A stretch of 64,000 nucleotides of DNA from Pseudoalteromonas citrea (GCF_000238375.3 NZ_AHBZ03000012.1:668537-732536); one strand, 5' to 3'. Shown: positions 1-9,983, counted from the stretch's first letter. The notes: a model not told the origin generated them from the letters alone. Made by a program: numbers and translations.

Positions 1-96
1 ATGAGCTTGAGTATCACTGGTACCCGCAGGATTAATCGTCTTGAAGGCGGGTTACTACTAACGGCATTTATCGGCTACATGTATTACATCATTTAA
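1..96 (+). CDS. yrbG: C-terminal end of YrbG-type calcium/sodium antiporter (partial)
   Basis: The window opens inside a reading frame that ends with TAA at 94-96. The 31 visible residues finish with a hydrophobic helix (GLLLTAFIGYMYYII), which fits the last transmembrane segment of a CaCA-family exchanger. The identification rests mainly on position: yrbG lies directly upstream of kdsD in enterobacteria and relatives, and here the stop is 17 bases before kdsD. An ATG happens to be the first codon of the window but is probably internal. The rest of the gene is outside the window. Confidence 0.6.
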   Translation: MSLSITGTRRINRLEGGLLLTAFIGYMYYII

Positions 97-113
97 TAGA
101 ATGGACTGACTAA

Positions 114-1085
114 ATGACCCAAATTAACTTTTCACAAACGGCCAAGGCTGTTATCGATATCGAACGCCAAGCTATTGATGAAATAGTACAGTATATAGAT
201 GAACACTTTGAAAGAAGTTGCCAAGCTATATTTGATTGCAGTGGCAGAACCATTGTGATTGGCATGGGTAAATCAGGACATATTGGTAATAAAATCGCTG
301 CAACTTTTGCAAGTACAGGCACGCCTGCATTCTTTGTTCATCCAGGCGAAGCAAGCCATGGTGATTTAGGTATGATCACCAAGCATGATGTTGTGCTACT
401 TATTTCAAACTCTGGAGAAACTGCAGAAATTATGAGTATTATTCCTGTCATAAAACGCATTGGCGCAAAAACCATCGCGATGACAGGAAATCCGCACTCA
501 AGTATTGCATTGTTAGCCGATATTCATTTGTGTATTGCGGTGTCTAAAGAAGCATGTCCGCTCGGGTTAGCTCCAACAGCCAGTACAACTGCTACCTTGG
601 TAATGGGTGATGCATTAGCCGTTGCTTTGCTTGAAGCACGAGGCTTTACAGCCGATGATTTCGCATTATCACACCCAGGCGGTGCGTTAGGTAAACGCTT
701 ATTATTAACCATCGCAGACATCATGCATAAAGGCGAACAAGTCCCGATAGTTACGAACACGGATACAGTGAAAGCTGCATTATTTGAGATGTCAGCAAAG
801 GGTCTGGGGATGACTGCTGTTGTTGATGCGGAGTCTCGCCTCTGTGGTATTTTTACTGACGGTGACTTACGACGTATTATCGAACAGCGAGTGGATTTAC
901 ATAACGCGCTCATTGATGAAGTAATGACCAAAGGCTGCGCCACAATTCAGGCGAATATACTTGCCGCTGAGGCATTAAATATAATGGAAATGAAACGAAT
1001 CAACGGCTTAATTGTCATAGATGATGAACAACGCCCTATTGGTGCGCTTAATACGCAAGACTTATTAAAAGCGGGAGTACTGTAA
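114..1085 (+). CDS. kdsD: D-arabinose 5-phosphate isomerase
   Basis: Converts ribulose 5-phosphate to arabinose 5-phosphate, the first committed step to KDO, the inner-core sugar of LPS; cytoplasmic. The 323-aa protein has the family layout: an N-terminal SIS sugar-isomerase domain (about residues 40-180, with the phosphate-binding run GMGKSGHIG and the SNSGETAE motif) and two C-terminal CBS repeats (about 205-323, IMHKGEQVP and DEVMTKGCA). The length matches E. coli KdsD. It is followed without a gap by kdsC and starts the LPS-precursor/transport operon. Confidence 0.95.
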   Translation: MTQINFSQTAKAVIDIERQAIDEIVQYIDEHFERSCQAIFDCSGRTIVIGMGKSGHIGNKIAATFASTGTPAFFVHPGEASHGDLGMITKHDVVLLISNSGETAEIMSIIPVIKRIGAKTIAMTGNPHSSIALLADIHLCIAVSKEACPLGLAPTASTTATLVMGDALAVALLEARGFTADDFALSHPGGALGKRLLLTIADIMHKGEQVPIVTNTDTVKAALFEMSAKGLGMTAVVDAESRLCGIFTDGDLRRIIEQRVDLHNALIDEVMTKGCATIQANILAAEALNIMEMKRINGLIVIDDEQRPIGALNTQDLLKAGVL

Positions 1086-1637
1086 ATGCAGTTTGCTGAT
1101 TTATACCAACCAATTTCGCCCCTCGTTGATAGTAAAGCCGCCGCCGTGAAATTACTTATTTGTGACATTGATGGCGTCTTCTCTGATGGCCGCATTTACT
1201 TGGGTAACAATGGCGAAGAGTTAAAAGCGTTCAATACAAAAGATGGCTTTGGCATAAAAGCCCTTATTAACAGTGGTGTGCAAGTTGCGGTGATCACCGG
1301 CAGGCATTCACAGATTGTTCAGCAAAGAATGACTAGCTTAACGGTACCGTATATATATCAAGGTCAGGAAAATAAATTAATCGCATATGATGAACTAAAA
1401 CGTAAACTCAGTTTATCTGACGAACAAATTGCTTATATTGGTGATGATGGCCCAGATTTACCGGTGATGGAAAAAGTGGGTTTTGCCGTGGCTGTAAACG
1501 ATGCACACCCCCTTATCAAACGCATATCACACTATACAACGCAATTACCGGGTGGTTTTGGCGCTGTCCGCGAGTTAACAGACTTAATCATGCTTGCACA
1601 AGGGCACAGCCTAGGCAGTGAGGGAACAAGCGCATGA
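1086..1637 (+). CDS. kdsC: 3-deoxy-D-manno-octulosonate 8-phosphate phosphatase
   Basis: HAD-superfamily phosphatase that removes phosphate from KDO 8-phosphate before CMP activation; soluble tetramer in the family. The 183-aa protein carries the nucleophile motif DIDGVFSDG near residue 27, the ITGRHS motif II, and the acidic motif GDDGPDLPVM near 118. The ATG directly follows the kdsD stop, and the end overlaps the lptC start as ATGA, so translation is probably coupled. Confidence 0.95.
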   Translation: MQFADLYQPISPLVDSKAAAVKLLICDIDGVFSDGRIYLGNNGEELKAFNTKDGFGIKALINSGVQVAVITGRHSQIVQQRMTSLTVPYIYQGQENKLIAYDELKRKLSLSDEQIAYIGDDGPDLPVMEKVGFAVAVNDAHPLIKRISHYTTQLPGGFGAVRELTDLIMLAQGHSLGSEGTSA

Positions 1638-2188
1638 CCACAAATCGCATTGCCTTATTGGGTTTGTTTTTGCTAACAATGGGCTGGCTATGGTATCCGT
1701 ACTTTTCTCAGCCATCGACATCTCAAAACAATACCCAAGATGTAATAGCGAAACCAGATTATATTGCGACTGAGTTACAGCAAACTATTTACAATGAAAC
1801 TGGTGTGCGAAGCCACACTGTTACGGCAAAAAAAATGGAATTATACCAGGAGCTCGGGTTTAGTCATTTCGAAGCGCCTGTTTTTACATTATACAATGGC
1901 ACAATGAATTGGAAGATCACCGCGAAAGAAGCCACGCTGTATGAAAATAACACCCTGATCTTAGAGGGGGATGTGGTAGCAAAAAATTTAACCGATAAAG
2001 CTATGATCACCCATATCAATGCCGATCATATTCGTGTCGAAATTACCAAACGACTAATGCAGTCAGAACAACCTGTGGAAATAATCGGGCCTGACTTAAT
2101 GATAACAGGGAGAGGCTTGTTCGCGGACTTAAACACCGACGTAATAGAGCTCATAAACCATACAAGAACCGTTTACTATGATCAATAA
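1634..2188 (+). CDS. lptC: LPS export ABC transporter periplasmic protein LptC
   Basis: Bitopic inner-membrane protein that passes LPS from the LptBFG transporter to LptA. The 184-aa protein has a single N-terminal membrane anchor (residues about 7-20, IALLGLFLLTMGWLWYPYF) and a periplasmic beta-jellyroll domain (FEAPVFTLYNGTMNWKI, EGDVVAKN). It starts inside the kdsC stop (ATGA) and overlaps lptA by 11 bases, as is common for this operon. Confidence 0.93.
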   Translation: MTTNRIALLGLFLLTMGWLWYPYFSQPSTSQNNTQDVIAKPDYIATELQQTIYNETGVRSHTVTAKKMELYQELGFSHFEAPVFTLYNGTMNWKITAKEATLYENNTLILEGDVVAKNLTDKAMITHINADHIRVEITKRLMQSEQPVEIIGPDLMITGRGLFADLNTDVIELINHTRTVYYDQ

Positions 2189-2702
2189 ACTTAAAGTTAC
2201 TATCGCCTTTATTGGATTAACACTTAGTCACGTAGTCGTAGCTCAAAGCGACTCTTTTGCTTCTGAAGTATCGATCAAAGCAGGAAAGCAACAAGCACAG
2301 CTAAAAACCAACATCGGTATTTTTGAACAGAACGTTGAAATTATTCATGGTAACAGGAAGATCAATGCGGATCGTTTAGAAGTGCACCGTAGGGCGGAGC
2401 TTGGGGAAAACAAACAACTGCTTGTCGCAACTGGCAGCCCTGCGCTTTTTAGTGAAACACAGGCCGATGGCACCTTATTGAGTGCCAGTGCACAAGAAGT
2501 ACGCTATGACGTTGCAAATAAAATGCTCATTATCAAAGGCGATGCTGAAATTAATCAGGCAGGTCAAATTATAAAAGCACAATCCATCACGTATGATATG
2601 GAAAAGCAATTAATAAATGCAGACAGAGGTACTCAAAACACCGGCCGTGTTCATACTATTTTAGTCCCAGAAAAAAAATCAGATAAAGACCAAGGCAAAT
2701 AA
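2178..2702 (+). CDS. lptA: Lipopolysaccharide transport periplasmic protein LptA
   Basis: Forms the periplasmic bridge that carries LPS between LptC and LptD. The 174-aa protein has a Sec signal peptide (residues 1-22, ending SHVVVAQS) and an OstA-type beta-jellyroll ([25 protein letters not shown]). The C-terminus is lysine- and acid-rich. It lies between lptC and lptB, with a 2-base gap to lptB. Confidence 0.94.
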   Translation: MINKLKVTIAFIGLTLSHVVVAQSDSFASEVSIKAGKQQAQLKTNIGIFEQNVEIIHGNRKINADRLEVHRRAELGENKQLLVATGSPALFSETQADGTLLSASAQEVRYDVANKMLIIKGDAEINQAGQIIKAQSITYDMEKQLINADRGTQNTGRVHTILVPEKKSDKDQGK

Positions 2703-2704
2703 CC

Positions 2705-3430
2705 ATGAGCACACTCACTGCACAAGCTTTAGCTAAAAGCTATAAAGGGCGTCAGGTCGTCAAAAATGTCAGCCTCAGCGTTGAAGCTGGCAGTATTGTT
2801 GGTCTTTTAGGCCCCAATGGCGCAGGTAAAACCACCAGTTTTTATATGATTGTAGGGCTCGTGCCAAGCGACAACGGTACAGTTACCATTGATAACAAAG
2901 ACATTACCTTATTACCTATGCATAGCCGAGCTAGGCTGGGCATTGGCTATTTACCACAAGAGTCATCGATATTTCGTAAACTGACTGTTTATCAAAACTT
3001 AATGGCAATCTTAGAAACGCGCAAAGATCTTAGTAAGGCAGATCGAGAACAACTGCTTAACGAGCTCTTAGACGAGTTTAATATTCAGCACATACGCTCC
3101 AGTCAGGGCATGGCATTATCTGGTGGCGAACGCAGAAGGGTAGAAATTGCTCGTGCTTTAGCCGCAAATCCAAAATTTATCCTATTAGATGAGCCTTTTG
3201 CTGGTGTTGATCCTATTTCAGTGTTAGATATAAAGAAAATTATCGAACATTTAAAAAAACGCGGTATAGGTGTTCTTATCACAGACCATAATGTACGTGA
3301 AACACTCGATGTGTGTGAAAAGGCGTACATTGTTTCACATGGTGAATTAATTGCATCTGGCACACCTGAACATGTGCTAGCCGATCAAACTGTTCGAGAT
3401 GTCTACCTTGGTGAGCAATTCAGGCTATAG
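2705..3430 (+). CDS. lptB: LPS export ABC transporter ATP-binding protein LptB
   Basis: Cytoplasmic ATPase of the LptB2FG transporter that extracts LPS from the inner membrane. The 241-aa protein has Walker [10 protein letters not shown], the Q-loop in YLPQESSIF, signature [10 protein letters not shown], Walker [14 protein letters not shown] and switch histidine ITDHNVRET, all in the order and spacing of LptB. It completes the kdsDC-lptCAB cluster. The next gene, rpoN, is 56 bases downstream. Confidence 0.97.
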   Translation: MSTLTAQALAKSYKGRQVVKNVSLSVEAGSIVGLLGPNGAGKTTSFYMIVGLVPSDNGTVTIDNKDITLLPMHSRARLGIGYLPQESSIFRKLTVYQNLMAILETRKDLSKADREQLLNELLDEFNIQHIRSSQGMALSGGERRRVEIARALAANPKFILLDEPFAGVDPISVLDIKKIIEHLKKRGIGVLITDHNVRETLDVCEKAYIVSHGELIASGTPEHVLADQTVRDVYLGEQFRL

Positions 3431-3486
3431 TTAATACACCTAGGTAATTTTAATAATTGAACAATGAAAAGGATTGTTAGAGATAC

Positions 3487-4989
3487 ATGAGGCAATCGCT
3501 ACAGCTGCGCATGGGCCAGCAATTAACCATGACACCACAGTTACAGCAGGCTATTCGCTTGCTGCAGCTCAGCACGCTCGATCTTCAACAAGAAATTCAA
3601 GAAGCATTAGACAGCAACCCCTTGTTAGAAGTTGAAGAATCAGAGCATGACAACGACAGTGATAATAGAGAAAAAGAACACAAAGAACTGAATAAAGACG
3701 AGACAAGTTCAGATACCACTGACGAAGCACCAGTTAGCGATTATGAACTAGATTCTGACGCTGCAATGAGTAAAGACACAGTCAGCGAAGAACTGGCCAT
3801 GGACGTCACTTGGGACGAGTACATGAGTGCAGCTCCTGCTGCAAGCAGCGGTCCCATGCCTGAAGATGAAAACATGTATCAAGGGGAAACAACTGAAACT
3901 CTGCATGAGTATCTCATGTGGCAGCTAGAGCTTACCCCATTTAGCGATACCGACAGAGGCATCGCTGTTGCAATTGTAGAAGCTGTTGACGATGGCGGCT
4001 TGTTAACATTATCTACAGAAGAAATTTTAGATAGCTTAAACGATGGCAGCTCCGAAGAAGGTATTGAGCTCGATGAAATAGAAGCGGTACTTAAGCGTAT
4101 TCAGCTATTTGACCCTGTAGGTATTGCAGCACGAAGCTTACAGGAATGTTTATGTATACAATTGAATCAATTTGATAAAGCGACACCTTGGTTAGAACAA
4201 ACAAAACAAATATTAACCGAGCATATCGATTTACTTGCCAGTCGTGACTACCGAACTTTGATGAAGAAGACTAAACTCAAAGAATCGGATTTAAAAGATG
4301 TGATGACGCTGATCCACAGCTTAAACCCAAAACCGGCTGCCAGTATTATTCGGGAAGAATCAGAGTATGTGATCCCTGATGTGTCGGTTAAAAAAGTGAA
4401 AGGCCGTTGGCTGGTAGAGCTAAACCCAGATTCAATGCCAAAAATCAGAGTTAATGATCATTATGCTGCGATGTCGCGCTCTGTAAAATCGAGCACTGAT
4501 AGCCAGTTTATTCGCTCTCATTTGCAAGAAGCGAAATGGTTTATTAAAAGTTTAGAGAGCCGCAATGACACTTTAATGAAAGTTACTAATTGCATTGTGC
4601 AGCAACAACAGGCATTCTTTGAACATGGCCCTGAAGCAATGAAACCTATGGTGCTTAATGATGTGGCTGAAATGGTAGAGATGCATGAGTCGACCATTTC
4701 TCGAGTCACTACACAAAAATATATGCACACACCTAGGGGTATTTTTGAGTTGAAGTATTTCTTCTCAAGCCATGTTAGTACTGAAAACGGAGGTGAATGC
4801 TCTTCCACTGCGATTAGAGCATTGATCAAAAAGCTCATTGCCGCCGAAAATACAGCTAAGCCGTTAAGTGATAGCAAAATTGCGGATATATTGGCAGAGC
4901 AAGGAATCAAAGTGGCCCGACGTACCATAGCAAAATATCGGGAGTCGTTAGCCATTCCACCGTCAAATCAGCGTAAAAGCTTGATATAA
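3487..4989 (+). CDS. rpoN: RNA polymerase sigma-54 factor
   Basis: Sigma-N subunit that directs RNA polymerase to -24/-12 promoters and needs AAA+ activators. The 500-aa protein shows the glutamine/leucine-rich region I ([19 protein letters not shown]), an acidic region II (about residues 50-130, rich in D and E), the core-binding region, the helix-turn-helix ([20 protein letters not shown]) and the RpoN box [10 protein letters not shown] near the end. The acidic linker is long but within range for marine gammaproteobacteria. It heads the hpf-ptsN-rapZ-npr block. Confidence 0.97.
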   Translation: MRQSLQLRMGQQLTMTPQLQQAIRLLQLSTLDLQQEIQEALDSNPLLEVEESEHDNDSDNREKEHKELNKDETSSDTTDEAPVSDYELDSDAAMSKDTVSEELAMDVTWDEYMSAAPAASSGPMPEDENMYQGETTETLHEYLMWQLELTPFSDTDRGIAVAIVEAVDDGGLLTLSTEEILDSLNDGSSEEGIELDEIEAVLKRIQLFDPVGIAARSLQECLCIQLNQFDKATPWLEQTKQILTEHIDLLASRDYRTLMKKTKLKESDLKDVMTLIHSLNPKPAASIIREESEYVIPDVSVKKVKGRWLVELNPDSMPKIRVNDHYAAMSRSVKSSTDSQFIRSHLQEAKWFIKSLESRNDTLMKVTNCIVQQQQAFFEHGPEAMKPMVLNDVAEMVEMHESTISRVTTQKYMHTPRGIFELKYFFSSHVSTENGGECSSTAIRALIKKLIAAENTAKPLSDSKIADILAEQGIKVARRTIAKYRESLAIPPSNQRKSLI

Positions 4990-5017
4990 GACGTATTACC
5001 AAAGAAGGAAAATGCTT

Positions 5018-5305
5018 ATGCAACTAAATTTAACTGGTCGTCACGTAGAAGTTACAGAATCACTAAGAGACTATGTCAACACCAAGTTTGCGAAGCTAGA
5101 AAGGCACTTTGATCATATAAATAACGTGCATGTGATCTTAGATGTTGAAAAGCTGGTACAAAAAGCCGAAGCTACCTTACATCTCAGTGGCGCTGAAGTT
5201 TTCGCCTCTACTGAGCATCAAGATATGTATGCCGCTATCGATGGTTTAGTTGATAAGCTAGACAGGCAAGTAATTAAACATAAAGAGAAGCTTACTCGAC
5301 ACTAA
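5018..5305 (+). CDS. hpf: Ribosome hibernation-promoting factor
   Basis: Binds the 30S decoding region in stationary phase and promotes 100S dimers. From the ATG at 5018 the protein is 95 aa (MQLNLTGRHVEVTES), the same length as the short E. coli HPF, and ends with the family motif DMYAAIDGLVDKLDRQ. An ATG six bases upstream (5012) is in frame, but the AAGGA at 5005-5009 is correctly spaced only for 5018. It lies in the usual place between rpoN and ptsN. Confidence 0.95.
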   Translation: MQLNLTGRHVEVTESLRDYVNTKFAKLERHFDHINNVHVILDVEKLVQKAEATLHLSGAEVFASTEHQDMYAAIDGLVDKLDRQVIKHKEKLTRH

Positions 5306-5307
5306 TC

Positions 5308-5760
5308 ATGAAATTAAGCTCAATAATCAACAAGGACTGCAGTAAAGCTGCGGTCCTTTTTAATAGCAAGAAACGGATTTTAGAATACGTTAGTGAACTT
5401 GCTCATCAGCAATTACCGCAACTTGAGCAACATCATATTTTGTCAGCCTTAATGAACCGTGAAAAACTAGGCAGTACAGGAATTGGGAAAGGAATTGCGT
5501 TACCCCATGGCCGTATGGAAGGTATAGAGCATGTTTTTGCAATACTTTTAATCAGTGAGCAACCTATTCCGTTTGATGCAATAGACAACCGCCCCGTTGA
5601 TATTTTTGTTGCGCTTATAGTACCTGAAGGTGATAATCAGCAACACTTAAAGACACTATCTGCTATTGCAGATAAGTTGAAAAGCAAAGAGTTTTGCAAA
5701 CAATTAAGACATGCAAGTAGTGATTCCGAGCTTTATAGTATTGTTACTGCACAGGATTAA
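5308..5760 (+). CDS. ptsN: PTS IIA-like nitrogen regulatory protein (EIIA-Ntr)
   Basis: Phospho-acceptor of the nitrogen PTS, regulating potassium transport and stress responses rather than carrying sugar. The 150-aa protein has the active-site histidine in GIGKGIALPHGRMEG (about residue 70). It follows hpf by 2 bases. Its first 60 bases contain a strong terminator-like hairpin (listed separately), which may set its expression relative to hpf. Confidence 0.95.
   Translation: MKLSSIINKDCSKAAVLFNSKKRILEYVSELAHQQLPQLEQHHILSALMNREKLGSTGIGKGIALPHGRMEGIEHVFAILLISEQPIPFDAIDNRPVDIFVALIVPEGDNQQHLKTLSAIADKLKSKEFCKQLRHASSDSELYSIVTAQD
5332..5361 (+). terminator. Intrinsic-terminator-like hairpin inside the 5' end of ptsN
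   Basis: The arms AAGGACTGCAG (5332-5342) and CTGCGGTCCTT (5348-5358) pair over 11 bp with one G-U wobble and a 5-nt loop, followed directly by a U run. It lies at codons 9-18 of ptsN, just after the hpf stop. The structure is seen in the sequence; its role as an attenuator or as the end of a shorter rpoN-hpf transcript is inferred. Confidence 0.6.
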
Positions 5761-5776
5761 TAAATAGGGGAAAGTC

Positions 5777-6622
5777 GTGGAATTAATCATCATTAGTGGC
5801 CGTTCTGGATCAGGGAAGTCAGTAGCACTTAGAGTATTAGAAGATCTTGGCTATTATTGCGTTGATAATATTCCTGTTAACTTACTGCCTTCACTCGTAA
5901 GAAGTGTTTCCGAAAACTACGACAAAATAGCCGTCAGTATTGATGTCAGAAACCTCCCTAAACAACAGGAAGAATTTAACGATATTCTTGAATACTTACC
6001 CGGCTTCGCTAACCCAACTCTGTTTTATTTAGACAGCGATGATCAAACCTTAATCAAACGCTTTTCTGAAACTCGCCGCTTACACCCTTTATCTATCAAT
6101 AATTTGCCTTTAGATTTAGCGATTAAAGAAGAAAAGCAACTGCTTGACGTGCTCAATACCAGCGCAGATATGGTGATTGACACCACAGATTTAAGCGTAC
6201 ATCAATTAGCTGAAGCTATCCGTGAACGTATATTAGGTAAAAAAGATAAACAGCTAATCATCACCTTCTTATCTTTTGGGTTTAAGCATGGTATGCCGAA
6301 AGATGCTGACTATGTATTTGATGCTCGATTCTTACCTAACCCGCATTGGGAGCCTGACTTAAAACCACTCACAGGGTTAGATCAACCTGTACAAGACTAT
6401 TTAGCTGGCCACAGTATAGTACAAAAATTCACTTGGCAAATTCAAACATTTGTACAAACTTGGTTACCTCATCTTGAACGCAATAACCGCAGCTACCTTA
6501 CGATTGCTGTCGGTTGTACAGGCGGACAACATCGCTCTGTTTACCTAGCCCAAACCATCGGAGAAAGCTTCCAACGCACTCACCCGAATGTACAGATCCG
6601 TCATCGTGAACAAAATATCTAA
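5777..6622 (+). CDS. rapZ: RNase adapter protein RapZ
   Basis: GTPase-like adaptor that, in E. coli, presents the small RNA GlmZ to RNase E and so tunes glucosamine-6-phosphate synthesis. The 281-aa protein has Walker A GRSGSGKS at residues 8-15, the FKHGMPKDADYVFD motif and a basic C-terminal domain (GCTGGQHRSVYLAQ). The start is GTG, supported by AGGGG seven bases upstream. The stop overlaps the npr start as TAATG. Confidence 0.95.
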   Translation: MELIIISGRSGSGKSVALRVLEDLGYYCVDNIPVNLLPSLVRSVSENYDKIAVSIDVRNLPKQQEEFNDILEYLPGFANPTLFYLDSDDQTLIKRFSETRRLHPLSINNLPLDLAIKEEKQLLDVLNTSADMVIDTTDLSVHQLAEAIRERILGKKDKQLIITFLSFGFKHGMPKDADYVFDARFLPNPHWEPDLKPLTGLDQPVQDYLAGHSIVQKFTWQIQTFVQTWLPHLERNNRSYLTIAVGCTGGQHRSVYLAQTIGESFQRTHPNVQIRHREQNI

Positions 6623-6900
6623 TGTCATGTGTTGTTGAGGGTACTTTTTTAATTAAAAATAAATGTGGTTTACATGCTAGAGCTGCCACTGTATTGGCGC
6701 AATTGGCCGTTAAATTCGATGCAGATATTACCTTATATCAAGATGAAAAAGAGGCCGCAGGAGACAGCGTATTAGCATTGCTGTTATTAGAAAGTAGTCA
6801 AGGAAAGTACGTAAAAATTCGCTGTGAAGGCCCAGATGCGCAATCCGCCTTATGTGCCATTGGCGACTTAATTGAGCAAAAATTTCACGAACAAGAATAA
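6622..6900 (+). CDS. ptsO: Phosphocarrier protein NPr (HPr family)
   Basis: HPr-like carrier of the nitrogen PTS that passes phosphate from PtsP to EIIA-Ntr. The 92-aa protein has the active-site histidine in the motif CGLHARAAT (about residue 16) and the family helix LLLLESSQGKYVKI. It is translationally coupled to rapZ (TAATG) and is the last gene of the rpoN block. About 180 bases without a gene follow before mgtE. Confidence 0.93.
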   Translation: MSCVVEGTFLIKNKCGLHARAATVLAQLAVKFDADITLYQDEKEAAGDSVLALLLLESSQGKYVKIRCEGPDAQSALCAIGDLIEQKFHEQE

Positions 6901-7078
6901 CTTGTACACTACAACATAGTATAAATACGCTTATCCTACGTGGCAACACGCTCTAAAGTACGTTAAACTCTCAAGCCAAGGCCCGCGTACCTAAGCGTCA
7001 TTCGCTTGCATATTATCCAACAGATATTCACTTGGCACGCGTAAAAATACTAACAATACGATATTATTTAGGAAGCCT

Positions 7079-8437
7079 ATGCCTGAAGCGCTTGAACAAG
7101 ATTATACCCTGCAACAACTACAGCAAGTTACGCTTGCGCTTAATAGTGGGCAGTTTGTTCAAGTCAGGCGAGTTTTAGCTGAGACCGCACCATGTGATAC
7201 CGCACTCTTACTCGAATCTTCCCCTCATAAAGTCCGAACACAACTTTGGCAACTCGTCGACCCAGATATTCAAGGTGATGTACTTGAAGAGTTATCAGAA
7301 GATGTGCGACTTGGTATCATCGCAAAGATGGAACCAGAGCTCATTGCAGCGGCTACGGAGGACATGGATGATGATGATTTAGGCGAAGTATTACGAAGTT
7401 TACCCGATACCGTATATCAAGACGTTGTTAGCAGCATGGACACGCAAGATCGTGAGCGTGCTACCCAAGCCCTATCCTATCAAGAGCGCTCTGCTGGCGC
7501 ATTGATGAATAGTGATACTGTCACTATTCGTGCAGATGTATCATTAGATGTTGTACTACGCTACTTACGTTTACGTGGCAACCTGCCAGATGGCACCGAT
7601 GATCTCTATGTTGTTGATAAAGACAACTGTTTTATAGGCGCATTACCTTTAAGTACATTATTAACAAACCCGCCAGATCACTTGGTTCACGATTTGATGG
7701 ATGAGGACAAAGAGTCAATTCCAATTTCGATGGATGAGACTGAAGTCGCGCAACTTTTTGAGCGCCATAACTGGATCTCTGCCGCGGTTGTTGATGATAA
7801 CAACCACCTGCTAGGCAGGATCACCATTGATGATATTGTTGATGTAATTCGAGAAGATGCTGAACATAGCTTACTTAGTATGGCTGGTCTTGATGATGAA
7901 GAAGACACCTTTGCACCCGTTCTAAAAAGTAGCCGCCGTCGGTCTATTTGGCTAGGGATCAACTTATTGACTGCACTACTCGCAGCATTTGTTGCGAGCT
8001 TTTTTGAAAATACCCTCGATATTTTACCCGTGCTTGCCGTGCTCAACGGCATAGTACCCAGCATGGGTGGGGTGGCCGGTAGCCAAACACTCACCTTGGT
8101 TATCCGAGGTATTGCGCTTGGCCATATAAACCAAACTAACCAACGATTTATACTCGGTAAAGAGTTAGCTATTGGGGCGCTAAATGGCTTGTTATGGTCG
8201 TTACTAATAGCTGGTGTTGTTGCGTTGTGGAAGTGGGATTTCACACTAGGTGCGGTAATTGCATTTGCAATGTTCATGAACTTACTCGCGGCGGGTATCG
8301 CGGGAGCAAGTATTCCACTTATTCTTAAGAGAATGAAGATTGATCCTGCACTTGCTGGTAGTGTTGTTTTGACAACAGTGACTGATATTGTTGGGATATT
8401 TGCCTTTTTAGGTACTGCAACCTGGTTTTTAACTTAG
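7079..8437 (+). CDS. mgtE: Magnesium transporter MgtE
   Basis: Homodimeric Mg2+ channel/transporter of the inner membrane, gated by cytoplasmic Mg2+. The 452-aa protein has the N-terminal alpha-superhelical domain (acidic, DMDDDDLGEVLRSLP), two CBS repeats (about 140-265, ALMNSDTVTI and IPISMDETEVAQL), and five C-terminal membrane helices, with the pore signature NGIVPSMGGVAGSQ. AGGA sits six bases before the ATG. It faces pmbA tail to tail across a long hairpin. Confidence 0.94.
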   Translation: MPEALEQDYTLQQLQQVTLALNSGQFVQVRRVLAETAPCDTALLLESSPHKVRTQLWQLVDPDIQGDVLEELSEDVRLGIIAKMEPELIAAATEDMDDDDLGEVLRSLPDTVYQDVVSSMDTQDRERATQALSYQERSAGALMNSDTVTIRADVSLDVVLRYLRLRGNLPDGTDDLYVVDKDNCFIGALPLSTLLTNPPDHLVHDLMDEDKESIPISMDETEVAQLFERHNWISAAVVDDNNHLLGRITIDDIVDVIREDAEHSLLSMAGLDDEEDTFAPVLKSSRRRSIWLGINLLTALLAAFVASFFENTLDILPVLAVLNGIVPSMGGVAGSQTLTLVIRGIALGHINQTNQRFILGKELAIGALNGLLWSLLIAGVVALWKWDFTLGAVIAFAMFMNLLAAGIAGASIPLILKRMKIDPALAGSVVLTTVTDIVGIFAFLGTATWFLT

Positions 8438-8455
8438 CGCTGTAACAGCAATAGC

Positions 8456-8490
8456 CTGAAGTAAAGGCACTCTGAGCCCCTTTACTTCAG
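8456..8490. terminator. Convergent-gene hairpin between mgtE and pmbA
   Basis: A perfect 12-bp inverted repeat, CTGAAGTAAAGG (8456-8467) and CCTTTACTTCAG (8479-8490) with an 11-nt loop, fills most of the 63-base gap between two convergent genes. It has no clear U tract on the plus side (AUCAAAAAU) but could stop transcripts from both sides. Confidence 0.6.
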
Positions 8491-8500
8491 ATCAAAAATA

Positions 8501-9850
8501 TTACTCTCCAGCAACTTGCATTGATTCAATCAATACTGAGCCAGTCTGTACGCTCCCTCGCACTTCTATATCACCGCCAATGGCTTGAATGCCTTTAAAC
8601 ATGTCCTGTAAGTTACCCGCTATGGTTATTTCACTTACCGGATATTGAATTTCACCATTTTCGACCCAAAAGCCAGCAGCACCGCGCGAGTAATCACCTG
8701 TTACGGTGTTAACACCTTGGCCCATTAATTCGGTTACCAACAAGCCGGTACCCATCGTCTGTAGTACAGCATGCAGATCATCATGCGTTTGTTGTACTAA
8801 CCAATTATGAATACCCCCAGCATGACCTGTGGCTGTCATACCCAATTTACGGGCTGCGTAGCTCGCGAGTAAATATGTTTGTAATTCTCCACCGCTAATA
8901 ATATCTCGGTCACGGGTTTTTACCCCTTCGCTATCAAATGGACTGGATGCTAATCCTTTTAATAAATGTGGCCTTTCCATAATAGAGACGCATGGATTAA
9001 ATACTTGGGTATTTAAGCTCTCAAGCAAAAATGTCGATTTACGATAAAGTGCCCCACCGCCAATCGCTGATACTAAATGTCCAAACAGGCTATTTGCAAT
9101 ATCCGCTCTAAAAACGACAGGGCTCTTCATCGTTTTTATTTTCTGGCTATTTAACTTCGCAAGTGTTGACTCTGCCGCTTCAACACCGACTAAACCAGCA
9201 CCTTTTAATCCACTCTGCTCACGAGAAATTGTGTAAGCAGAATCTCTTTGCATATGTTCACCGTCTTGACCAATGACCATCGTGCTTAATGTGTGTCGTG
9301 TGCGAGGAAAACCAGCAACTAAGCCATGACTATTACCATATACTCGTAAACCTTGGTGGCTTGCAAAACTGGCACCGTCTGAATTAACAATCCGTGAATC
9401 AAATTCTAACGCGGCTTTTTCCGCTTCAAGGCAAAACTCAATACCTTGCTCGGGGGAAACATCCCATGGGTGATAAAGATCTAAATCTGGTGGAGACATT
9501 TCTAGAAGTTGCTCATCAGCGACTCCGTTACACGGGTCATCAGAAGTAAACTTGGCAATATCAATGGCTTTTTCTACCACTGAGCGCAAAGCTGCCGGGC
9601 TCAAATCTGCAGTAGAGGCACTGCCTTTATGGTTACCAACATAAACACTGATCCCTAAGCCACCATCTTGGTTAAACTCAATCGTATCAACTTCGCCCAT
9701 CCGAGTGCTAACCGAGAGGCCTGACGTGCTCGACATCGCAGCCTCTGAGGCGGTGGCGCCCAATTTTTTAGCGTGGGCCAATACTTCTGAAACAGCTTGC
9801 TTTACATCATCAATTTGTTGATAAATAGGGTCTTGTTGGGCTCTGCTCAT
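8501..9850 (-). CDS. pmbA: Metalloprotease subunit PmbA/TldE
   Basis: Non-catalytic partner of the TldD/TldE (PmbA) heterodimeric zinc protease, which degrades unfolded peptides and matures microcins in the family. The roughly 449-aa product aligns with the usual length and has the GTGLLVTELMGQGVN and GDYSRGAAGFWVENGEI runs typical of the C-terminal domain. The ATG at 9850 is preferred to one six bases upstream because AGAGAAG is correctly spaced only for it. darP follows on the opposite strand, and the partner tldD is nearby. Confidence 0.94.
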   Translation of the reverse strand: MSRAQQDPIYQQIDDVKQAVSEVLAHAKKLGATASEAAMSSTSGLSVSTRMGEVDTIEFNQDGGLGISVYVGNHKGSASTADLSPAALRSVVEKAIDIAKFTSDDPCNGVADEQLLEMSPPDLDLYHPWDVSPEQGIEFCLEAEKAALEFDSRIVNSDGASFASHQGLRVYGNSHGLVAGFPRTRHTLSTMVIGQDGEHMQRDSAYTISREQSGLKGAGLVGVEAAESTLAKLNSQKIKTMKSPVVFRADIANSLFGHLVSAIGGGALYRKSTFLLESLNTQVFNPCVSIMERPHLLKGLASSPFDSEGVKTRDRDIISGGELQTYLLASYAARKLGMTATGHAGGIHNWLVQQTHDDLHAVLQTMGTGLLVTELMGQGVNTVTGDYSRGAAGFWVENGEIQYPVSEITIAGNLQDMFKGIQAIGGDIEVRGSVQTGSVLIESMQVAGE

Positions 9851-9983
9851 GGGCATCTTCTCTAATAAATTATGTCTCTACATTAATGCTAACACACATC
9901 ATGATTATCGCCCTATTCAAGCAAAGCTTTTCCTCCGTATAATTGGTATACTTAGCACAAATAGATTACTACTAGTTTGAATC

